Source: Zoogloea dura (GTDB taxonomy: Bacteria > Pseudomonadota > Gammaproteobacteria > Burkholderiales > Rhodocyclaceae). From it: DNA of 64,000 nucleotides. Made by a program: the position numbers and the translations under genes. The DNA lies in the NCBI RefSeq assembly GCF_012927165.1, contig NZ_JABBGA010000002.1, positions 186,001 to 250,000 of the forward strand, written 5' to 3'. Shown one piece after another: positions 58,686-64,000 of the stretch. The notes below the pieces were generated by a model. The model saw only the letters and a program-made list of their open reading frames with translations. It searched no databases and was not told the origin of the DNA. The first letter of the stretch is position 1. Every line of letters begins with the position of its first letter.

Positions 58686-59393
58686 GTGTCGATGAACCGG
58701 CACCAGGCGGTCGGCGCCTACCAGCGCTGGGCCCCGCCCTCCTTCGATGAGCCGGAGCAAGCGCCGGCGGCCGAGCTGCCGCCCGTCGAGGAGGCCGCGC
58801 CCCCCATCGAGGACGAGCCTCCTCCGCCCCCCGAGCCCCTGCCGGAACCGGAACCCGACCCCGAACCCGGTATCAAGCTCCCCACCGCCGAGGATATCGA
58901 GCGCATCCACGAGGAAGCCCGCAAGGACGGCTATGCCGCCGGCTACGAGGAAGGTACTGCGCGGGGCCGCATCGAGGCCATGCAGTTCCACAGCCTGGTC
59001 GAGAACCTGGAAAAGTCGCTGACCACCCTCGATCAGGAGGTGGCCGAGGAGATCCTCGCCCTCTCCATCGAACTGGCCCGCCAGATGGTCCGCCACACCC
59101 TGGACACCCATCCCGAAGCCCTGCTCGAAACGATCCGCGAGGTCCTCCAGCAACTGCCCCACGCCCACGCCCAGATCCACGTGCACCCGGAGGACCTGGC
59201 CATGACCAAGGAATACCTGGGCGAGCAGTTCGCCCAGGCTGGCCACCGCCTCGTGGAAGACGCCGGCATCAGCCGCGGCGGCACACGCATCGACGCCGCC
59301 GGCAGCCAGCTCGACGCCACCGTGCAGACCCGCTGGCGGCGCATCATGGAAAACCTCGGGCGCAGCGTGCCTTGGGAAGGCGAGAAAGCCTGA
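58686..59393 (+). CDS. fliH: Flagellar assembly protein FliH
   Basis: The negative regulator and peripheral-stalk-like partner of the FliI ATPase (235 residues). A strikingly Pro/Glu-rich N-terminal third (about 18-65; [25 protein letters not shown]) precedes the helical FliH domain ([26 protein letters not shown], with A/G-x3-G repeats) and the C-terminal globular part. The start is taken as GTG at 58686, seven bases after GGGAG; an ATG two codons later is the alternative. The stop overlaps the fliI start by one base. Confidence 0.93.
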   Translation: MSMNRHQAVGAYQRWAPPSFDEPEQAPAAELPPVEEAAPPIEDEPPPPPEPLPEPEPDPEPGIKLPTAEDIERIHEEARKDGYAAGYEEGTARGRIEAMQFHSLVENLEKSLTTLDQEVAEEILALSIELARQMVRHTLDTHPEALLETIREVLQQLPHAHAQIHVHPEDLAMTKEYLGEQFAQAGHRLVEDAGISRGGTRIDAAGSQLDATVQTRWRRIMENLGRSVPWEGEKA

Positions 59394-60796
59394 TGGAACA
59401 CGGAGGAGAAACCTGGCGCGCCTTCCTGGCCGACAGCCAGAAGCTGATCGGCGCCACCTCGCCCTACCAGATATCCGGTCGCCTGACCCGCATCAACGGC
59501 CTGGTCATGGAAGCCTCCGGGCTCAAGCTCCCCCTCGGTTCCGGCTGCCGCATCGTGATTCCCGGCGGCAGCTCCGTTGAAGCGGAAGTCGTCGGCTTCA
59601 ACGGCGAGAAGATCTTTCTGATGCCCACCGACGACGTCTTCGGCCTCGCCCCTGGCGCCCTCGTCCTGCCGGTCGAGCCCACCCAGCCGCCGCTGATTGC
59701 CGGCGAACGTATCGAACCGCGGCGCCGGGCCTCCGACCGCGCCAAGCACCTACCGATGGGCGACGAGTTGCTCGGCCGCGTGGTCGATGGCGCCGGCCGC
59801 CCGCTGGACGGGCTCGGCCCCCTCGCCGTGCGCCATTCGCGCCCCCTCCAGTCACGCCCCATCAACCCGCTGCAGCGGGCCCCGATCACCCAGTCCCTCG
59901 ACGTGGGCATCCGCGCCATCAACGCCCTGCTCACCGTCGGCCGAGGCCAGCGGATGGGCCTCTTCGCCGGCTCCGGCGTGGGTAAATCGGTGCTCATCGG
60001 CATGATGGCGCGCTACACCGCGGCGGACGTGATCGTGGTCGGCCTGATCGGCGAGCGGGGCCGCGAAGTCAAGGAGTTCATCGAGCACAACCTGGGCCCG
60101 GAAGGCCTGGCCCGCTCCGCGGTGATCGCCGCCCCGGCCGACTGCAGCCCACTGATGCGCCTGCAGGGTGCCTCCTACGCGACCACCGTGGCCGAGTACT
60201 TCCGCGATCAGGGCAAGCAGGTCCTGCTGATCATGGACTCCCTCACCCGCTACGCCATGGCCCAGCGGGAAATCGCCCTGGCCATCGGCGAACCGCCGGT
60301 CACCCGTGGTTACCCACCATCCGTCTTCGCGCGCCTGCCCGCCCTGGTGGAGCGCGCCGGCAATGGCCCCGAGGGCGGTGGCTCGATCACCGCCTTCTAT
60401 ACCGTGCTGGCGGAAGGCGACGACCAGCAGGACCCGATCGCCGACTCCGCCCGAGCCATCCTGGACGGCCACATCGTGCTGTCGCGCAATCTGGCCGACC
60501 AGGGGCACTACCCTGCCATCGACATCGAGCAATCCATCTCCCGGGCCATGCACAACCTCGTCAAAAGCCAGCATTTCGACGTGGTTCGACGCTTCAAGCA
60601 GCTTTTCTCGCGCTACCAGCGCTCCCGCGACCTGATCGCGGTGGGTGCCTACCAGTCCGGCTCTGACCCGATCCTGGACCAAGCCGTAGCCATGTATCCC
60701 CGCCTGGAAGCCTTCCTGCAGCAGCGCATCGAGGAGAGCGAAGGTTACGAATCCGCCGTCGAGAAACTCCACGCCTTGTTCGGTACCACACCATGA
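59393..60796 (+). CDS. fliI: Flagellum-specific ATPase FliI
   Basis: The F1-beta-like hexameric ATPase of the flagellar export apparatus (467 residues). Walker A is GSGVGKS in [34 protein letters not shown] and Walker [28 protein letters not shown] are also present. The ATG at 59393 shares its A with the fliH TGA (TGATGG), suggesting coupled translation. A TTG seven codons upstream is unlikely. Confidence 0.97.
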   Translation: MEHGGETWRAFLADSQKLIGATSPYQISGRLTRINGLVMEASGLKLPLGSGCRIVIPGGSSVEAEVVGFNGEKIFLMPTDDVFGLAPGALVLPVEPTQPPLIAGERIEPRRRASDRAKHLPMGDELLGRVVDGAGRPLDGLGPLAVRHSRPLQSRPINPLQRAPITQSLDVGIRAINALLTVGRGQRMGLFAGSGVGKSVLIGMMARYTAADVIVVGLIGERGREVKEFIEHNLGPEGLARSAVIAAPADCSPLMRLQGASYATTVAEYFRDQGKQVLLIMDSLTRYAMAQREIALAIGEPPVTRGYPPSVFARLPALVERAGNGPEGGGSITAFYTVLAEGDDQQDPIADSARAILDGHIVLSRNLADQGHYPAIDIEQSISRAMHNLVKSQHFDVVRRFKQLFSRYQRSRDLIAVGAYQSGSDPILDQAVAMYPRLEAFLQQRIEESEGYESAVEKLHALFGTTP

Positions 60797-60880
60797 CCGC
60801 GCGAAGCGCCCCCAAGGCCATCGGGCCCCTCCGGCTAAAGAAACCCCGCCCCTGCCCGATAACGCCGAAAGAACGTGACG

Positions 60881-61330
60881 ATGACTGAGCCGTTCCCGCT
60901 TCAGCCCTTGCTGGACATGGCCAACAGCCGCATGGACGATGCCGCGCGCAAGCTGGGAGAACTGATCGCCAGCGACCGCGCCGTCGAAGAGAAGCTCGAA
61001 TTGCTGGTTAACTACCGGCAGGAATACCAGGCCCGTTTCATCGATGCCGCCCGCAATGGCATCGGCCCCGACGCCTGGCGCAACTACAGCGCCTTCCTGC
61101 TCAAGCTGGACGAAGCGATCGCGCATCAGCAGCGGGTGGTATCAGAGTCAAAACGGCGCGTCGAGGCAGGCCAGCAGGAATGGGTGGATCAGCGCAACCG
61201 GGTCAAGGCTTTCGACACCCTTTCCAACCGGCATCAAGCCCAACAGGCCCGCAAGGAGGCCAAGCAAGAGCAGAGGCTCACTGACGAACACGCAGCCAAG
61301 CAGTTCCGCGACCGCCAGGAAGAGGAATAA
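60881..61330 (+). CDS. fliJ: Flagellar export protein FliJ
   Basis: A small coiled-coil protein that sits in the FliI ring and escorts export chaperones (149 residues). It is almost entirely charged helix, with RMDDAARKLGELIASDRAVEEKLELLVNYRQEYQARF and a Lys/Glu/Gln-rich C-terminus. The ATG at 60881 is chosen over a GTG two codons earlier. The ribosome-binding site is weak (GAAAGAA). It is the last gene before the fliK sigma-54 promoter. Confidence 0.92.
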   Translation: MTEPFPLQPLLDMANSRMDDAARKLGELIASDRAVEEKLELLVNYRQEYQARFIDAARNGIGPDAWRNYSAFLLKLDEAIAHQQRVVSESKRRVEAGQQEWVDQRNRVKAFDTLSNRHQAQQARKEAKQEQRLTDEHAAKQFRDRQEEE

Positions 61331-61348
61331 AGGCGCGCCCCGGATTGC

Positions 61349-61365
61349 CTGGCACGTCGCTTGCT
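61349..61365 (+). promoter_or_regulatory. Sigma-54 promoter of fliK
   Basis: CTGGCACGTCGCTTGCT matches the sigma-54 consensus YTGGCACGrNNNTTGCW at every fixed base except the single purine. It lies 37 bases before the fliK ATG, in the only real gap between fliJ and fliK. Confidence 0.92.
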
Positions 61366-61402
61366 GCTAGCAGGCTGTCAGCATCCTCACCAGGAACCCA
61401 TC

Positions 61403-62542
61403 ATGTCCGGACCGGCCTTGAACCCTCTCGCCAGCATCGCCCCTGTCGCTCCCGGCAAAGGCCCCGAAGCCTCCGCTGCGGACGCGCCCGCCTCCCAGGC
61501 CGGCGAAGCCGGCTTCGCCTCCGAACTGAAGCGCCAGATGAAGGGGAGCAAGAGCGACAGCGCCGACAAGGAATCCCCCCGCGACGAGGAAGCCGCGGCC
61601 AGCGCCGCCCCCAGCACCATCCCGGGCAACGAGCAGGCCCAGTCGATTGCCGTAGTGACGCCGGAGATGGCCGCGCTGATCGCCGGCATGCAGCCCCTGG
61701 CAAGCAATCCGCTGCAGCTCGACAAGGACACGACCTCCGCGACACCCGACGAGGGTGAGGCACTCGTCCCTTTGTTCGGCCCCGCCGGGCTTCCCGGCAG
61801 CGCATCGGCCATCGACCCGAAACCGGCTTCCCTGGCACTCAATCCCGACGGCAATGCGGCCACCCTGCCGGCAGCCGCTGACACCACACCGGCAAATACT
61901 GCCGCCACCGGCCCCAAGGGTGGGCAAGGCCTGCTTGCGGCTGCCGACTCTACCACCACCGCCAGCACCGTCGCCGAACTCGCTGCCCGCGTCAGCGAGC
62001 CGCCGGCTGCCGCTGCCCAGCCCACCAACAGTTTCGCCGCCATGCATGCCGCCGCGCTGGCCAACCTGCAGGCCGCCTCCCCCCAGAGCACACCCTCCCC
62101 GGTCCCTCTGCATGTCGCCACGCCGGCGTCCAGCCCGCACTGGCCCGAAGAAGTGGGCAACAAGGTCAGCTGGATGGTGAGCAATACGGAAAGCCATGCC
62201 GAACTGACGCTGACCCCGCCCCAACTCGGCAAGGTGGAAGTCTCGATCACGGTCAGTGGCGATCAGACCAGTGCCCAGTTCGTCGCCGCCACTCCTGCCG
62301 CACGGGAGCTGATTGAGCAGAACCTGCCCCGCCTGCGCGAAATTCTCGAACAAAGCGGCATCAATCTGGGCCAGACGGATGTGGGAACCTCAGGCCAGTC
62401 AGCCCAGTCCGGAGATACGCCGACGGGCCGCCAGCGCAGCGGCTGGCAGTCCCCGACCGGAGGTGACGAAGGCCCCGCGACAAGCCCGGTGCCGGCCCAT
62501 TGGGCCCGCCGAGGAGAAGGACTTGTAGACACGTTTGCCTGA
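61403..62542 (+). CDS. fliK: Flagellar hook-length control protein FliK
   Basis: The exported ruler that sets hook length and switches export specificity (379 residues). A long, low-complexity Ala/Pro/Ser/Thr-rich N-terminal ruler region (about 1-240) precedes the conserved hook-length domain (about 245-330; VSWMVSNTESHAELTLTPPQLGKVEVSITVSGDQTSAQFVAATPAARELIEQNLPRLREIL). The ATG at 61403 has AGGAA upstream, and its promoter is the sigma-54 site at 61349-61365. It begins a likely fliKLM transcript. Confidence 0.94.
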   Translation: MSGPALNPLASIAPVAPGKGPEASAADAPASQAGEAGFASELKRQMKGSKSDSADKESPRDEEAAASAAPSTIPGNEQAQSIAVVTPEMAALIAGMQPLASNPLQLDKDTTSATPDEGEALVPLFGPAGLPGSASAIDPKPASLALNPDGNAATLPAAADTTPANTAATGPKGGQGLLAAADSTTTASTVAELAARVSEPPAAAAQPTNSFAAMHAAALANLQAASPQSTPSPVPLHVATPASSPHWPEEVGNKVSWMVSNTESHAELTLTPPQLGKVEVSITVSGDQTSAQFVAATPAARELIEQNLPRLREILEQSGINLGQTDVGTSGQSAQSGDTPTGRQRSGWQSPTGGDEGPATSPVPAHWARRGEGLVDTFA

Positions 62543-62634
62543 ATGGGCAAAATGGCGGGCCCTTGCACGCCTTTTCCCTGTTTGCCGGGCGGACGTGACG
62601 GATAACAATCAAAGCAGACCAGGAGTGATCCAGC

Positions 62635-63207
62635 ATGTCGAAAGCACCGGCCAAGGCCGAAGCCGCCGAAGGCGAAGTCCCTGCAAAGGGAGGCAAGAAA
62701 AAGCTCATCATCATCATCGCGGCCGTGCTCGTGCTGGCGATTGCCGCCGGGGCGGCCTTCATGCTGCTTGGCAAGAAGAAGCATGCCGAGGGCGAGGATG
62801 GCGAGGAGGAGCCCGCCCACCACGAACCACCCAAGGTCAAGGTCGACCCGTCAAAGCCGCCGATCTTCGTCCAGCTCGACCAGTTCACCGTGAACCTTGC
62901 GCCGGAGGAGGGCGAGCACTTTCTGCAGGCCACCATGGTCCTGCGCGTTGCCGATGCCAAGGTGGGTGACTCGCTCAAACTCTACATGCCCGAACTGAAG
63001 CACCGCATCATCATGCTGCTGTCGTCCAAGAAGCCCTCCGACCTGGTCCCCGCGGAAGGCCGCGAAGAACTGGCCGACGAAATCAAGGAAGAGGCCAACG
63101 ACGTGCTCGGCTACGCCCCCAGCCCGAAGAAGAAAGGCAAGCGCAACCGGCCGGAAGACGACGGCCCGGTGCTGTCCGTCCTGTTCAACCAGTTCATCGT
63201 GCAGTAA
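62635..63207 (+). CDS. fliL: Flagellar basal body-associated protein FliL
   Basis: A single-pass inner-membrane protein that surrounds and supports the stator units (190 residues). A cytoplasmic N-tail is followed by a helix (about 23-44; KLIIIIAAVLVLAIAAGAAFMLLG). An acidic linker leads to the periplasmic domain (PPIFVQLDQFTVNLAPEEGEHFLQATMVLRV). An insert of basic residues (KKKGKRNRPEDD) lies before the C-terminal VLFNQFIVQ. The AGGAG ribosome-binding site supports the ATG at 62635. Confidence 0.95.
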   Translation: MSKAPAKAEAAEGEVPAKGGKKKLIIIIAAVLVLAIAAGAAFMLLGKKKHAEGEDGEEEPAHHEPPKVKVDPSKPPIFVQLDQFTVNLAPEEGEHFLQATMVLRVADAKVGDSLKLYMPELKHRIIMLLSSKKPSDLVPAEGREELADEIKEEANDVLGYAPSPKKKGKRNRPEDDGPVLSVLFNQFIVQ

Positions 63208-63221
63208 GCGCGGAGCCCACA

Positions 63222-64000
63222 ATGGCCCAGGACTTTCTCTCCCAGGAAGAGGTTGATGCCCTGCTCAAGGGCGTCACCGGGGAGAGTGACGACACCGAAC
63301 ATCAGGAGGAGCATCAGGGCGGTGTCCGGGATTACAACCTGGCCACCCAGGAGCGCATCGTGCGTGGGCGCATGCCCACCATGGAGCTCATCAACGAGCG
63401 CTTCGCCCGTTATCTGCGGATCGGCCTGTTCAACTACATGCACCGCAACGTCGAAGTGTCGGTAGGGCCGATCAAGGTCCAGAAATTCAGTGAGTTCGTG
63501 CGCAACCTGGTGGTCCCGACCAACCTGAACCTCTTCATCGCCAAGCCCCTGCGCGGCACGGCCCTGGTCGTCATGGATCCGAACCTGGTGTTCCTGGTGG
63601 TGGACAACCTGTTCGGCGGCGACGGCCGTTTCCACACCCGGGTCGAAGGACGCGACTTCACCCCGACCGAGCAGCGCATCATCCAGGGCTTGCTGAAGGT
63701 TATCTTCGGCGAATATGAAAAGGCCTGGGGGCCCGTGCAGAAACTCGAATTCGAGTATGTCCGCTCCGAGATGAACCCCCAGTTCGCCAACATCGCCACG
63801 CCCAGCGAGATCGTGGTGGCGTCGTCATTCACGCTGGAGTTCGGCGGCTCCCAGGCAGAAATGCATTTCTGCTTCCCCTACTCCATGCTCGAGCCGATCC
63901 GTGAAACGCTCTACTCGACCATGCAGAGCGACCACCTGACCCAGGACAACCGCTGGGTCAGCATGATGGGCAAGCAGCTGCAGACCGCAGAAGTGACACT
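63222..64000 (+). CDS. fliM: Flagellar motor switch protein FliM (cut by window end)
   Basis: The C-ring protein that binds CheY-P and transmits the switch signal to FliG. The first 259 codons are present. The N-terminal CheY-P-binding peptide reads FLSQEEVDALLKGV. The middle domain contains TMELINERFARYLRIGLFNYM. The region ending NRWVSMMGKQLQTAEVTL leads into the missing C-terminal SpoA domain. It follows fliL by 14 bases. Confidence 0.97.
   Translation, partial: MAQDFLSQEEVDALLKGVTGESDDTEHQEEHQGGVRDYNLATQERIVRGRMPTMELINERFARYLRIGLFNYMHRNVEVSVGPIKVQKFSEFVRNLVVPTNLNLFIAKPLRGTALVVMDPNLVFLVVDNLFGGDGRFHTRVEGRDFTPTEQRIIQGLLKVIFGEYEKAWGPVQKLEFEYVRSEMNPQFANIATPSEIVVASSFTLEFGGSQAEMHFCFPYSMLEPIRETLYSTMQSDHLTQDNRWVSMMGKQLQTAEVT

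Noticed and set aside
62553-62566. TGGC...TTGC sequence before fliL as a sigma-54 promoter
   Set aside because: The spacing between GG and GC is one base too short and the -24 box lacks the CACG. It overlaps the fliK end; fliL is probably transcribed from the fliK promoter.

Overview
The window looks like a GC-rich (roughly two-thirds G+C) chromosomal segment of a free-living, flagellated betaproteobacterium. The closest feel is Rhodocyclaceae (Azospira/Dechloromonas-like). That placement is an inference from protein style and gene neighbourhoods, not a search result. Nearly all of it is conserved chromosome: I see no tRNA, rRNA, insertion sequence, prophage or CRISPR array. I found no clearly new multi-gene system. 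The most unusual material is regulatory and architectural.

Layout. 1-2.4 kb (minus): the start of a basic-amino-acid decarboxylase, then dcd, a tiny lipoprotein gene and apbC/mrp. 2.6-9.6 kb (plus): metG, a small membrane protein, a SulP transporter and a PAS-PAS-PAS-GGDEF-EAL protein. 9.6-15.6 kb (minus): dnaE, a CBS/CorC-HlyC membrane protein and a rhomboid protease. 15.7-18.7 kb: an S24-type XRE repressor with an AT-rich operator-like region, a free-standing LysR-type DNA-binding domain, a GGDEF protein and a small exported protein. 18.7-25.4 kb: quinone oxidoreductase, maeB, an orphan ParA and uvrD. 25.5-26.5 kb: a small Trp-rich protein behind a promoter with two TGC-N3-GCA sites, then a strong terminator and three tandem 76-78 bp GC-rich repeats. 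26.5-29.7 kb: yajC-secD-secF.

29.9-38.4 kb is a carbon-partitioning block. It holds a monomeric isocitrate dehydrogenase, a convergent and unrelated dimeric isocitrate dehydrogenase, the divergent isocitrate dehydrogenase kinase/phosphatase aceK, and a lipoprotein 3-hydroxybutyrate-oligomer hydrolase. Isocitrate lyase (aceA) follows at 46.2 kb. Together these genes decide whether isocitrate goes through the TCA cycle or the glyoxylate shunt when the cell grows on acetate, fatty acids or PHB-derived C4 units. 38.4-50.3 kb: nudix-dut-coaBC, divergent radC, rpmB-rpmG, cspA, clpS-clpA, an RraA-like gene, aceA, a DMT transporter, a SpoIIAA-like protein, a mercaptopyruvate-type sulfurtransferase and a DUF937 protein. 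50.5-51.9 kb: rpiA and phoU.

52-64 kb is a motility block: the c-di-GMP flagellar brake ycgR, then fliE and the two-component pair flrC/flrB on the minus strand. Divergent from these runs fliF-G-H-I-J-K-L-M on the plus strand; fliM is cut by the window end. Two near-perfect sigma-54 promoters lie in front of fliE and in front of fliK. They match control by the FlrC-type activator encoded between them. Two GGDEF proteins and YcgR in the same window connect c-di-GMP signalling to motility.
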